Shown: positions 46,794-56,687, numbered from the stretch's first letter. The stretch is 64,000 bases of DNA from Mycobacterium scrofulaceum (GCF_001667885.1 NZ_LZJW01000171.1:1-64000); one strand, 5' to 3'. Numbers and translations are program-made. The notes: generated by a model not told the origin, from the sequence alone.

Positions 46794-48530
46794 TCACCCG
46801 GGAATCTTGGTCGCCATCTGGTTGGCGATCAGCCTGGCCTGGTTGATGATTCCCAGGCCGCAGACGTCGACGTCGAAAACCACGTTGGACGCCGCCTCCA
46901 GGACGTGCTGGCACACCACCAGGCTGTTGGCCAGCGTGTGCTGTATGGCGATGTTGGGTGGATTGCCGCTGATCTGCCCGAAGGTCCATTGGAGTGACCC
47001 TTTGTCGCCGAGCTGGGTGACGGTCTTCCCGCCGCAGTCGCGCCATTGCGGCCACTGGTTGTTCACGAATCCCCGGGCCTGGTCGGCGGACGCGAAGATC
47101 ACCGCCCCCTGGACCACGACGTAGGCCGGGTCGCCTTGCGGCTTCTTCATCACCTGGGCGAGCATCGCGGTGTAGCCGCTGCTCTTGTACGTCCGGGTCT
47201 GCAAACCGATGAACGCCCCGGTGCACTTGTCGTCGGACACGGTGCTGGTTGGGTCGGGGTCCGTCATCTCGCGCGTGCTGCCCTCGACGACGATTCCGGT
47301 GGTGCCGACCAGGGCGTTGATTTGGTCGACCGGAAGCATCAGCGAATCCAGTTGTGCGGGAGCCACTGTGGGGGCGGCGCTCGTGGTCACCGCGCTCGTC
47401 GTCGGTGGTGCGGCGGCGGTGGTGCTCGGGCTGTCGGGCTGCGTCGCCCCGGACTTGTCGACCGCCAACCACACCCCGGTGCCCGCGATGACCGCGACGA
47501 CGAGCGCGAGTGCGCCGATGACCAGCCCCAGCCTGCGCCGCGGGGGCGCCGGCGGCGGCCAGGGCGCGCCGGGCGGAGTCGCGAACCACGCCGGGTGCGG
47601 CGGCGCGGGCTGGCCGGCAAACGGCTCCACCCGCGGCGGCGGCGCGAAATGTTGGCTGTGCTGAATCAGCTCGGTCGCGGCGCGCTGATCCGGCGTGCTC
47701 AGCGCGTGCAGGGCCGCCTTCGCCAGATCGCCCGCGGTCAGGTAGCGGTCGTTCGGGTCTTTGGCCATCCCGCGGGCGACGACCTCGTCGAACGCCGCCG
47801 GGACGGCGGGATTGCGCATGCTCGGGCGCGGCACCGGCTCCACCAGATGCGCGGCCATCAGGCTGCTGAGGCTGGTGGTCTGGAAAGGCCTTGTGCCCGT
47901 GAGGCATTCGAAAAGCAGGCAGGCGAGTGCGTAGATGTCGACGCGGTAGGTGGGGTCGTCGTTGCCGAATCGCTCGGGTGCCATGTAGTTCCAGCTGCCG
48001 ATCGCGGCGCCGGTCTTGGTGACCCGCTCGTCGGTGGCCGCGGCGGCGATGCCGAAGTCGACCAGGTAGGCGAAGTCGCCCTCGCCGAGCAGGATGTTCT
48101 CGGGCTTGATGTCGCGATGGATGACCCCGGCGCGGTGCGCGGCATCGAGGGCGGCGGCGACCTGTTCGACGATCGCGACCGCGCGCGGCGGCGGTAGCGG
48201 CCCGGTGCGGCTGAGCACCGTCCCCACGTCACGCCCCTCGATGAGGCGCATGTCGATGAACACCTGCCCGTCCACCTCGCCGAAATCATGGATCGGCACG
48301 ATGTGCGGCTCCTGCAGCCGGCCCGCTGTGCGGGCCTCGCGTTGCATGCGCCGCCGAAACGAGTCATCCGAACTCACCTGCTCGGACATCAGCTTGAGCG
48401 CCACCACGCGGTCCTTGACGGTGTCGTAGGCCTCGTAGACCTCGCCCATCCCGCCGCGCCCCAGCAGTCGCCGCAGTTGGTAGGGGCCGAACCGGCTCCC
48501 AATCCGCGAACTGGGCTGCGTTTCACTCAT
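46794..48530 (-). CDS. Membrane Ser/Thr protein kinase with PknH-type sensor domain
   Basis: 578 residues. The kinase domain (about 15-275) has LGRGGMGEVYEA, VALKLM, HRDIKPENILL, DFGIAA and the activation-segment ending SWNYMAPERF. A Pro-rich juxtamembrane part (295-335), one helix at about 337-357 and an extracellular domain of 180 residues follow, with cysteines in DDKCTGAF, WRDCGG, VVCQH and VDVCGLG, the pattern of the PknH extracellular sensor. In M. tuberculosis no kinase lies between uvrA and the small gene next to it, so this is an extra kinase here. Ligand unknown. Confidence 0.92.
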   Translation of the reverse strand: MSETQPSSRIGSRFGPYQLRRLLGRGGMGEVYEAYDTVKDRVVALKLMSEQVSSDDSFRRRMQREARTAGRLQEPHIVPIHDFGEVDGQVFIDMRLIEGRDVGTVLSRTGPLPPPRAVAIVEQVAAALDAAHRAGVIHRDIKPENILLGEGDFAYLVDFGIAAAATDERVTKTGAAIGSWNYMAPERFGNDDPTYRVDIYALACLLFECLTGTRPFQTTSLSSLMAAHLVEPVPRPSMRNPAVPAAFDEVVARGMAKDPNDRYLTAGDLAKAALHALSTPDQRAATELIQHSQHFAPPPRVEPFAGQPAPPHPAWFATPPGAPWPPPAPPRRRLGLVIGALALVVAVIAGTGVWLAVDKSGATQPDSPSTTAAAPPTTSAVTTSAAPTVAPAQLDSLMLPVDQINALVGTTGIVVEGSTREMTDPDPTSTVSDDKCTGAFIGLQTRTYKSSGYTAMLAQVMKKPQGDPAYVVVQGAVIFASADQARGFVNNQWPQWRDCGGKTVTQLGDKGSLQWTFGQISGNPPNIAIQHTLANSLVVCQHVLEAASNVVFDVDVCGLGIINQARLIANQMATKIPG

Positions 48531-48560
48531 CGACGTCCCCCCGACGCTAAGCCGACTTCC

Positions 48561-48809
48561 CTAGCCCTCGTCCGCGCGCATCGACTCGCGGATCTGGGCC
48601 AACCGCTCGGCGGCGGCGCGCTCGCGCTCGTCGTATTGCTCGGCGACGGAACGGCCCTCGGGGGACTCGGCGTCCAATTCCGCGCCGCCCAACGACGTCG
48701 CGTAGCGATTCTCGATCTTCTCGCGCACCGACTCGAAGGTGGGCACACCGGCGCTGTCGTAGCCGGGGTCGGGTGGGGTGGCGCCGGGCGTCGCTGGTTC
48801 GTCGGGCAT
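48561..48809 (-). CDS. Small conserved acidic protein (Rv1638A-like)
   Basis: 82 residues, hydrophilic, Glu/Arg-rich, with a predicted helical C-terminal half (EQYDERERAAAERLAQIRES) that may form a coiled coil. A small conserved gene lies at the same place in M. tuberculosis (Rv1638A). The ATG at 48809 gives MPDEPATPGATPPDPG. No function is known. It lies five bases after the stop of the DUF6653 gene, probably co-transcribed with it. Confidence 0.75.
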   Translation of the reverse strand: MPDEPATPGATPPDPGYDSAGVPTFESVREKIENRYATSLGGAELDAESPEGRSVAEQYDERERAAAERLAQIRESMRADEG

Positions 48810-48814
48810 GGGCG

Positions 48815-49258
48815 CTACGCTACTAAAAGCCCGGCCCGCCCCCGCCGTTCGCGCTCCAGATAGCGCACCATTTGCTCCCAGTACACCAGCGTCAGCGCCA
48901 TCTGCGCCGTGACGGCGATCGCCGCGGGCAGCGGCCGGCGGCGCCAGGCGGCGGCGACGGCAACGAGCGCGGCCACCGACGTCAGCGCGCTGACCGCCAT
49001 CGCGCCGTCGCGCGGGCGACGGCTGATCCACAGCTCCTCGCCGAGCATCGCCCGCGTCGACCACGCCCGCTGGTGCGACGGCGCGCCGAACACGAACGGG
49101 TTCACCGCCAGCCACAGCGCGATCCACGCCGCGTGGCTGACGCGCCGCGTCCACGGCGGCACCAGGATCAGCGGAGTGCTCGCCCACCGGGTCCAGGCGC
49201 TCCAGGGATTGCAGTGCCGCGCGAAGATCGCACGCCGAACCCGCGCAACGGAAGGCAC
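48815..49258 (-). CDS. DUF6653 membrane protein
   Basis: 147 residues with three or four hydrophobic segments (for example VSHAAWIALWLAVNPFVFG and ALTSVAALVAVAAAW). The family hallmark ARHCNPWSAWTRW lies near the N-terminus. GTG at 49258 starts just after the esterase stop (49265). Function unknown; the conserved His-x-Asn-Pro-Trp-Ser block is the likely functional part. Confidence 0.8.
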   Translation of the reverse strand: MPSVARVRRAIFARHCNPWSAWTRWASTPLILVPPWTRRVSHAAWIALWLAVNPFVFGAPSHQRAWSTRAMLGEELWISRRPRDGAMAVSALTSVAALVAVAAAWRRRPLPAAIAVTAQMALTLVYWEQMVRYLERERRGRAGLLVA

Positions 49259-49264
49259 CCCCCG

Positions 49265-50743
49265 CTACCGCCGGGCGGGGTTGGAACGGTCGGCCGGGAC
49301 GATGACCGGGGTGGCGGGCGCGGGCGGCGCGGCGCCGGGCAGCGGGATCCGCGGAATCCCGGGCGTCCCCAGCCGGCCGGCCAGCCACGGCAGCGCGGCG
49401 GCGAAGACCCGGTCGGCGAACGGCCAGTCGTGCTTGCCGGGCTGCGCCAGCACGGCGCAGTCGATGCCGTTGGCGCGCCCGAGCGCGCACAGCGAATAGG
49501 CGGCCGCGGTCTGGTTGCCGGGGTCGGCCGCGGCCTCCCGGCCGGCCAGCCGAATCGCGCCGCTGTCGGTCATCAGCGGGCGCCCGGCGGGCGGGCCCTC
49601 GGACGAGATGGCGAACCAGCCGGCCACGTCGCTGTACGGCCCGTGCCGGCTGATCACCGTCGTCGGATCGAACGCGGCCCATGCGTCGGCGTTTCCGCCG
49701 AAGAGCCGGGCGATCGTTTGCGCCTTGGTTCCGGCGTTGGGGAAGAAGTCGCCGGCCACGTCGACGAACGCGCTGAACATGTCGGGATGCATCACGGTCA
49801 GGTCCACGGCGCAGGTCCCGCCCATCGACCAGCCGGCGACGCCCCAGTTTGACCGGTCGCGGCTGACGCCGAACTTGGAAACCATATATGGCACAACGTC
49901 TTTGGTCAGATGGTCGGCGGCGTTACCGCGGACGCCGTTGACGCATTCGGTGTCGTTGTTGAAGGCCCCGCCGGAGTCGACGAACACCAGCACCGGCGCC
50001 TTGCCGTCGTGGGCGGCCGCGAAGTCGTCGATCGTCTTGACCGCGTTGCCCGCTCTGGTCCAGTCCGCCGGGGTGTTGAACTGACCGCCGATCATCATGA
50101 CCGTCGGCAGCGCCGGCGGCGGGCTGCTGGTGAACCATTCGGGTGGCAGGTAAACCAGTTCACCGCGGTGCTTGAAATGCGAAGCGTCGGAGGGGATCAC
50201 CACCGGGACCACGCTGCCGTGCGACGGCCGCGCCCGCTTGGCGACCATGGCGGTGACGGTGGCCGGGTCGGTCTGATCGGGCAGGGGGCCGGAGGTGAGC
50301 TGGCTCCACGCCGCCTGCACGGTGGGGAAGTAGCCGACCCACAGGTTGAGCACCAGCGCGGCGCACAGCGCGCACAGCGGTATGGCCAGCAGGCCGGCGC
50401 CGCGCCGCCAGCCGCGCGCGCTGCGCCACCCGAGGACCAGCACCGCCACCGCGGTGCCGGTCAGCGCGATCCAGAGCCACAGCGCGGCCGGCGCGGGCTC
50501 GTCGGACAGGCCGCGGTCGACGATGTACCAGTGCGTCAGGTAGGCGGCGGCGCCGCCGGCCAACGCAGCCGCCGGCAGCCACACCGTCCGCCACCGGCGC
50601 GATCGCCAGCCCACCGCCAGCGTCAGCACCACGGCGGTCACCACCTGGACCGTGATGGGCACCCAGCCGTGCATCAGGGACGTGTGACTACTTGCCAGCA
50701 ACTGCGTCGTGGCGTAGGTCGTCGACGCGGTCACGGCATTCAT
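49265..50743 (-). CDS. Membrane-anchored alpha/beta-hydrolase, esterase family (Rv1639c-like)
   Basis: 492 residues. Four membrane helices fill the first 140 residues; the rest is an exported esterase domain of the esterase-D/mycolyltransferase-like type. The nucleophile is the Ser of GVAGWSMGGTCA; VFVDSGGAFNND forms the oxyanion-side loop, and a His of PGKHDWPFA completes the triad. A Pro-rich tail ends the protein. Substrate unknown; cell-wall lipid or sugar esters are plausible. It lies between lysX and DUF6653 on the minus strand. Confidence 0.87.
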   Translation of the reverse strand: MNAVTASTTYATTQLLASSHTSLMHGWVPITVQVVTAVVLTLAVGWRSRRWRTVWLPAAALAGGAAAYLTHWYIVDRGLSDEPAPAALWLWIALTGTAVAVLVLGWRSARGWRRGAGLLAIPLCALCAALVLNLWVGYFPTVQAAWSQLTSGPLPDQTDPATVTAMVAKRARPSHGSVVPVVIPSDASHFKHRGELVYLPPEWFTSSPPPALPTVMMIGGQFNTPADWTRAGNAVKTIDDFAAAHDGKAPVLVFVDSGGAFNNDTECVNGVRGNAADHLTKDVVPYMVSKFGVSRDRSNWGVAGWSMGGTCAVDLTVMHPDMFSAFVDVAGDFFPNAGTKAQTIARLFGGNADAWAAFDPTTVISRHGPYSDVAGWFAISSEGPPAGRPLMTDSGAIRLAGREAAADPGNQTAAAYSLCALGRANGIDCAVLAQPGKHDWPFADRVFAAALPWLAGRLGTPGIPRIPLPGAAPPAPATPVIVPADRSNPARR

Positions 50744-50819
50744 TGTGATCGATTGTTAACCGGCCTGGAACATATTCACCGAATGTTCGCCGTCGGCCGC
50801 CGCCGTGTCGCGGGGCGGG

Positions 50820-53800
50820 TCAGTGCGGCTTGGCCAGCGGAAATGGCAGCGTCTCGCGGATGCTGCGGCCGGTTATGAGCATCACGAGCCGATCGACGCC
50901 CATGCCGAGCCCGCCCGTGGGCGGCATCGCATACTCCATGGCCTGCAGGAAGTCCTCGTCGAGTTCCATCGCCTCGGGGTCACCGCCGGCGGCCAGCAGC
51001 GACTGCTCCTGCAGGCGGCGCCGCTGCTCCACCGGATCGGTGAGTTCGCTGTAAGCGGTCCCCAACTCGACCCCCCACGCCACCAGGTCCCACCGCTCGG
51101 CGACGCCGTGCCGACTGCGATGCGGCCGGGTCAACGGCGAGACGGACGTCGGGAAGTCGATGTAGAACGTCGGCCCCTCGGTGCGGTCCTCGACCAGGTG
51201 CTCGTAGAGCTCGAGCACCACGGCGCCGGCGTCCCACTGCGCGCGATACGGGATGCGGGCGGCGTCGGAGAGCTTGCGCAGCACGGGCAGGGGCGTGTCG
51301 GGATCGATATGCTCCCCGAGCGCCTCGGACACCGCGTCGTGCACCGTCTTCACCGGCCAGTCGCCGGAGATGTCGACCGGATGCAGCTTGCCGTCGGCGC
51401 CGTCACCGCGGGGCCTCAGCACGGTCTGCTCCCCGTGGGCCGCCTGCGCGGCGTTTTGGATGAGCTCGCGGCAGCCGTCGATCCAGACGGTGTAGTCGGC
51501 GTGCGCCTGGTAGGCCTCCAGCAGGGTGAACTCCGGGTTGTGGCTGAAGTCGACGCCCTCGTTGCGGAAGGCCCGGCCCAGCTCGAACACCCGCTCCACG
51601 CCGCCGACGCACAACCGCTTCAGGTACAGCTCCGGCGCGATGCGCAGGAACAGGTCCATGTCGTAGGTGTTGATGTGGGTGACGAACGGCCGGGCGGTCG
51701 CCCCGCCGTGGATCTGCTGCAGGATCGGCGTCTCGACCTCGATGAAACCCTTGGCGAACAACGTCTCCCGGAGGGAGCGCAAGACGCTGCTGCGGGCCGT
51801 GATCAGCTCGCGGGATTCGGGATTGACCGCCAGGTCGACGTAGCGGGTCCGCACCCGCGCCTCCGGGTCGGTCAACCCGTTCCACTTGTTCGGCAGCGGC
51901 CGCAGGCACTTGCCGATCATCCGCCAGTCGCGCACGATCAACGACCGGGTTCCGTTCTTGGAGAAGCCCATGTGCCCGGTCATCTCGACCAGATCGCCCA
52001 GGTCGATGGCCGCGGTGAAATCGGCGGTACGGCCACGCTCGAGGCGCGAATTGTCCAGCAGCACTTGCAGTTCGCCCGACCAGTCGCGCAGCTGGGCGAA
52101 CAGCACGCCGCCGTAGTCGCGGATGCGCAGGATCCGGCCCGACACCGAGACCGTCTCCTGGTCGTCCGCTTCCAGCGCCCGGGAAACGGTGTGGGTGGGC
52201 GGGGAGCCGACCGGGTAGGCGTCGATTCCCTTGCGCCGCAGCACCTTCAGCTTCGCCAGCCGGACCCTGACCTGCTCGGGCAGACGGGCCCTGGACTCTT
52301 CCAGTTCCTCGTCGTCGTTTCGTCGTTGCAGCCCGCTGACGTCGGGCGCCGAGCCGTCGTGATGCAACAGGCCCGACTCCGCCAGTCGCGCGGGCACGGC
52401 CGGGTGATGGCCGGTGTGCACCCTGTCGCGCCGGGTGAACGGCAACACCAGGAACCCCTCGGCGATCACCGACGCGACGCCCACGCGGGGGATCAGGCGC
52501 GCGTCCTCGTAGCAGGCGTAGCGCGGAACCCAGTCGGGTTGGTACTTCATGTTCGAGCGGTACAGCGTCTCCAGCTGCCACCACCGCGAGAAGAACAGCA
52601 GCAGCCCCCGCCACAACCGCGCGACCGGGCCGGCGCCGAGCTGGGCACCTTGTTCGAACGCCGAGCGGAACATCGCGAAGTTCAGCGAAATCCGGCTGAT
52701 GCCAAGGGTTTCGGCGGTCAGGGCGAGCTCGCTGACCATCAGTTCGATGGTGCCGTTGGGGGATTGCGGCGAACGGCGCATCAGGTCCAGGGAGACACCC
52801 GTGGTTCCCCACGGGACCAGCGACAGCATCGCGACGACCGCGCCGTCGCGGTCGAGCGCCTCGACCAGCAGGCAATCGCCGTCCGCGGGATCGCCGAGCC
52901 GGCCCAGCGCCATGGAGAAGCCGCGCTCGGTCTGGGTGTCCCGCCAGGCGTCGGCGCGGGTAATGGTCTCGGCCATCTCCTCGGCCGCGATGTCCCGGTG
53001 CCGCCGGATGCGCACGGTCAGCCCGGCCCGGCGGGCCCGGGTCACGGCCTGGCGCACCCCGCGCATGTCGGGACCCGACAGCCGGAAGTCGGCGGTCCGC
53101 AGGATCGCCTCGTCGCCCAACTCGAGCGCGTTCAGCCCGGCCTCCCGGTACACCCGAGCCCCCTGCGTGCTGGCGCCCATGACCCCGGGCGCCCAGCCGT
53201 AGGTCTGGCACAGCCCGAGCCAGGCGTCGATGGCCTGCGGCCACGCCCGGGGTTCGCCGATCGGGTCGCCGCTGGCCAGGCACACGCCGACCTCGACGCG
53301 GTAGGTGATCGCGGCGCGGCCGCTGGGCGCGAACACCACCGACTTGTCGCGGCGGGTCGCGAAGTAACCCAGCGAGTCGTTCTTGCCGTACAGCTCGAGG
53401 AGCCCGCGGATGGCCGACTCGTCCTCACCCGTCAGCGCGTTCTCGGCCCGCTGCGATTGGAAGAGCACGATGGTCGCCATGATCAGCGCCAGCGCGCCGA
53501 ACAGGCCGAAGATGGCGTTGAGGAAAACGTGCGGCTTGCCGGTGAACAGGTCCGGGTCGGCCAGGGCGAACCCGACCACCCGGTTGGCGACGTAGGGCAG
53601 GCGGTCCTGGCGCGCCAGCGTTCCCGGCCACAACTCGACCAGACCCCAGGACACCAGGATCCCGATCACGTCGCCGGCGACCAGCACCGCCGCCGCCTTG
53701 ACCAGCGCACCCTTGCGAACCTTGGCCCAGAACTCGCGATAGGCCAGCACCAGCAGCACGATCGCGACGATGTGCACCGCGAACCCGAGGTTCTCCCCGA

Positions 53801-54164
53801 ACGTCTCGGCGGCGGTGTTGTCGCCCGCGGCGATGTCGGCGGCGTTCAACGCGGCGGCGAGGATCATCTGGCCCAGCAACACCAGCCAGGCGATGCGTTT
53901 CCGCGCGGTCAGGGCCGCCGCCAGCAGGGCCAGCACGAACGACCACGCGATGCTGGTGTCGGGGAAGTTGAACAGGTAGTCGTTGATGAACTCGCGGGGC
54001 ACCTTGATCAGCCACCGCAGCGCCGGGGACACGCTGGCCAGCAACGACACGGTGGCGATGACGCCCACGATCCACCCGGCCGCCGCCGGTACCCAGCGAT
54101 ACCGGGAATGCGACCGACCGCGGGGCCCCGAACGACGCCCCGAGCGAGATGAAGCGAGTGTCAC
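50820..54164 (-). CDS. lysX: Lysyl-phosphatidylglycerol synthase / lysyl-tRNA synthetase LysX
   Basis: About 1114 residues joining two enzymes. The first 250 residues hold seven helices; residues 270-590 form the MprF-like transferase (DUF2156: GYFATRRDKSVVFA, QSPNGTIELMVSE); 650-740 is an OB fold; 750-1110 is class II LysRS (motif 2 FRNEGVDFSHNPEFTLLEA, motif 3 GGLGMGVDRLVMLITGRSI). It charges Lys to tRNA and moves it to phosphatidylglycerol, giving resistance to cationic peptides. I placed the start at GTG 54164 (MTLASSRSG) because relatives begin MTL at this place. The longer ORF up to 54476 is not supported. Confidence 0.93.
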   Translation of the reverse strand: MTLASSRSGRRSGPRGRSHSRYRWVPAAAGWIVGVIATVSLLASVSPALRWLIKVPREFINDYLFNFPDTSIAWSFVLALLAAALTARKRIAWLVLLGQMILAAALNAADIAAGDNTAAETFGENLGFAVHIVAIVLLVLAYREFWAKVRKGALVKAAAVLVAGDVIGILVSWGLVELWPGTLARQDRLPYVANRVVGFALADPDLFTGKPHVFLNAIFGLFGALALIMATIVLFQSQRAENALTGEDESAIRGLLELYGKNDSLGYFATRRDKSVVFAPSGRAAITYRVEVGVCLASGDPIGEPRAWPQAIDAWLGLCQTYGWAPGVMGASTQGARVYREAGLNALELGDEAILRTADFRLSGPDMRGVRQAVTRARRAGLTVRIRRHRDIAAEEMAETITRADAWRDTQTERGFSMALGRLGDPADGDCLLVEALDRDGAVVAMLSLVPWGTTGVSLDLMRRSPQSPNGTIELMVSELALTAETLGISRISLNFAMFRSAFEQGAQLGAGPVARLWRGLLLFFSRWWQLETLYRSNMKYQPDWVPRYACYEDARLIPRVGVASVIAEGFLVLPFTRRDRVHTGHHPAVPARLAESGLLHHDGSAPDVSGLQRRNDDEELEESRARLPEQVRVRLAKLKVLRRKGIDAYPVGSPPTHTVSRALEADDQETVSVSGRILRIRDYGGVLFAQLRDWSGELQVLLDNSRLERGRTADFTAAIDLGDLVEMTGHMGFSKNGTRSLIVRDWRMIGKCLRPLPNKWNGLTDPEARVRTRYVDLAVNPESRELITARSSVLRSLRETLFAKGFIEVETPILQQIHGGATARPFVTHINTYDMDLFLRIAPELYLKRLCVGGVERVFELGRAFRNEGVDFSHNPEFTLLEAYQAHADYTVWIDGCRELIQNAAQAAHGEQTVLRPRGDGADGKLHPVDISGDWPVKTVHDAVSEALGEHIDPDTPLPVLRKLSDAARIPYRAQWDAGAVVLELYEHLVEDRTEGPTFYIDFPTSVSPLTRPHRSRHGVAERWDLVAWGVELGTAYSELTDPVEQRRRLQEQSLLAAGGDPEAMELDEDFLQAMEYAMPPTGGLGMGVDRLVMLITGRSIRETLPFPLAKPH

Positions 54165-54592
54165 AGACCGCGAGGATATGCCCTCAATCCGTGAAAAGCT
54201 TGACGAAGCGCTAAGAGTGGCTAGCAATAGTTCGCCCCGTTGCCGAAGGACGCCGGACGGGGTCCGGGGGCGAAGTGCAAAAAGCCACCCCGTGGCTGCT
54301 AAACTGGCGATCGCGACCATCCCGGCGAAGGCCAGGAAACAGTAAGTGGAGTCCCACTCCCACCGCGAGCCACGAGATTGACCAAGGCTTGGCGGTCCGG
54401 TCACAGGCATCGCGCATGCCTGTTCCGCGAGCGACGCGGGCGGCTTGACCATTGGCAAGCCCCGATCGGTCGGCATTGGGCCCTGCTATTGCAGGGCTTT
54501 TCTGCTGGTGGTGTGGTTATTCCGCCGCTGGATCCCGACACAGGCCCGGCCGTGAATCGCAGTACACGTATAAGCCCAACAAGGGAGGCCCC
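54165..54592. other. Divergent leader region between lysX and infC
   Basis: 428 bases with no conserved gene. Minus-strand coding for GLHLLFPGLRRDGRD, similar to the annotated M. tuberculosis LysX N-terminus, appears at about 54290-54350 but in a different frame from lysX. On the plus side it carries a candidate attenuator hairpin (54480-54503) and TATAAG (54569-54574), a possible -10 about 20 bases before infC. Confidence 0.55.
54480..54503 (+). terminator. Attenuator-like hairpin in the infC leader
   Basis: GCCCTGC-TATT-GCAGGGC (54480-54497) forms a perfect 7-base stem with a 4-base loop, followed by TTTTCT. This is a rho-independent terminator shape, about 90 bases before infC and inside its expected leader. 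It suggests control of the infC-rpmI-rplT operon by early termination, as ribosomal leaders do in other bacteria. Confidence 0.6.
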
Positions 54593-55201
<609 letters not shown>

Positions 55202-55231
55202 CCCGGCACGAAACGAAGAATTAGAGGAAAC

Positions 55232-55426
55232 ATGCCCAAGGCCAAGACCCACAGCGGGGCCTCGAAGCGGTTCCGGCGCACCGGAACCGGCAAGATCGTC
55301 CGCCAGAAAGCCAATCGTCGGCACCTGTTCGAGCACAAGCCGTCCACCAGGACCCGCCGGCTGGAAGGCCGCACCACCGTGGCCGCCAACGACACCAAGC
55401 GGATCAACAAGCTGCTCAACGGCTGA
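55232..55426 (+). CDS. rpmI: Ribosomal protein L35
   Basis: 64 residues, highly basic, starting MPKAKTHSGASKRFRRTGTG and ending with NDTKRINKLLNG, the standard L35 sequence. A GAGGAA ribosome site precedes the ATG. It sits 30 bases after infC, in the classic infC-rpmI-rplT operon order. Confidence 0.97.
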   Translation: MPKAKTHSGASKRFRRTGTGKIVRQKANRRHLFEHKPSTRTRRLEGRTTVAANDTKRINKLLNG

Positions 55427-55496
55427 GCTTCAACAAGCCGGGGCGCCGGCGCCGCTGCCGACACCCGACCCGATTACTTAGAGAGTAGGAACACCC

Positions 55497-55892
55497 ATGG
55501 CACGCGTGAAGCGGGCGGTCAACGCCCAAAAGAAGAGGCGCAGCATTCTCAAGGCCTCGAAGGGCTATCGCGGCCAGCGCTCGCGGCTCTACCGCAAAGC
55601 CAAAGAGCAGCAACTGCATTCGCTGAACTACGCCTACCGCGACCGCCGCGCGCGCAAGGGCGAGTTCCGGAAACTGTGGATCTCGCGGATCAATGCGGCG
55701 GCGCGCGCCAACGACATCACCTACAACCGGCTGATCCAGGGCCTGAAGGCCGCCGGTGTGGAAGTGGACCGCAAGAACCTCGCCGACATCGCGATCACCG
55801 ACCCCGCGGCGTTCACCGCGCTGGTTGACGTCGCCCGGGCCGCGCTGCCCGAGGACGTCAACGCTCCGTCGGATTCCGGAGAGGCCGCCTAG
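55497..55892 (+). CDS. rplT: Ribosomal protein L20
   Basis: 131 residues. The N-terminal basic extension (MARVKRAVNAQKKRRSILKA) and the globular part with RINAAARANDITYNRLIQGL are those of L20, needed early in 50S assembly. In many bacteria L20 represses this operon by binding the leader RNA. The stop (TAG 55890-55892) is in the same frame as the next gene, tsnR, whose coding begins at once after it. Confidence 0.97.
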   Translation: MARVKRAVNAQKKRRSILKASKGYRGQRSRLYRKAKEQQLHSLNYAYRDRRARKGEFRKLWISRINAAARANDITYNRLIQGLKAAGVEVDRKNLADIAITDPAAFTALVDVARAALPEDVNAPSDSGEAA

Positions 55893-55895
55893 CCC

Positions 55896-56687
55896 CTGCT
55901 GACCGAACGTTCGGCCCGCGTCGCCGCGGCGGTCAAACTGCATCGGCACGTCGGCCGGCGGCGGGCGGGCCGGTTCCTGGCCGAGGGCCCCAACCTGGTC
56001 GAGGCCGCGGCCGCCCGCGGCCTGGTCCGCGACGTCTTCGTCACCGAAGCCGCCGAGCAGCGGTATGCGGATTTGCTTGCCGCGCAGCGTGGTCCGGTCC
56101 ACCTGGTCACCGAGCGGGCCGCGAAGGCGCTGTCGGACACCGTCACTCCCACCGGGCTGGTGGCGGTGTGCGAGATGCCGCCGACCGGGCTGGCGGACGT
56201 GCTGGCCGGCTCGCCCCGGCTGGTCGCGGTCGCCGTCGAGATCGGCGAGCCCGGCAACGCCGGCACGGTCATCCGCATCGCCGACGCCATGGGCGCCGAC
56301 GGCGTGATCCTCGGCGGCCACAGCGTCGACCCGTACAACGGCAAGTGCCTGCGCGCCTCGACCGGCAGCATCTTCTCGATTCCGGTCGTCGCCGCGCCCG
56401 ACGCCGCCGCGGCGCTGGCCGCGTTGCGCGAGGCGGGGCTGCAGGTGCTGGCCACCACGGTCGACGGCGAGACGCGGCTTGACGAGGCCGCCGGGGTGCT
56501 CGGCAGGCCGACGGCGTGGCTGTTCGGTCCCGAATCCCATGGCCTGCCAACCGAACTGGCGGCGGCGGCCGATCACCGCATGCGCATCCCGATGGCCGGC
56601 GGGGCCGAGAGCCTGAACGTCGCCTCCGCCGCGGCGATCTGCCTCTACCAGAGCGCGCAGGCGCTGGGCGTGTTCAGGCGGCCCTGA
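55896..56687 (+). CDS. tsnR: SpoU-family rRNA/tRNA methyltransferase (TsnR-like), CTG start
   Basis: A SPOUT methyltransferase of 263 residues. The knot motifs NAGTVIRIADAMGADGV, LFGPESHGLP and SLNVASAAAICLY bind S-adenosylmethionine; an N-terminal L30-like substrate-binding domain (VGRRRAGRFLAEGPNLVEAA) precedes them. Conserved coding begins right after the rplT stop as LLTERSARVAAAVKLHRHV. No ATG or GTG precedes it; the first conventional start is TTG 56073, which would remove the RNA-binding domain. CTG 55896 or 55899 is therefore the likely start, 11 bases after GGAGAGG. It ends 14 bases inside the convergent DUF2236 gene. Confidence 0.9.
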   Translation: MLTERSARVAAAVKLHRHVGRRRAGRFLAEGPNLVEAAAARGLVRDVFVTEAAEQRYADLLAAQRGPVHLVTERAAKALSDTVTPTGLVAVCEMPPTGLADVLAGSPRLVAVAVEIGEPGNAGTVIRIADAMGADGVILGGHSVDPYNGKCLRASTGSIFSIPVVAAPDAAAALAALREAGLQVLATTVDGETRLDEAAGVLGRPTAWLFGPESHGLPTELAAAADHRMRIPMAGGAESLNVASAAAICLYQSAQALGVFRRP

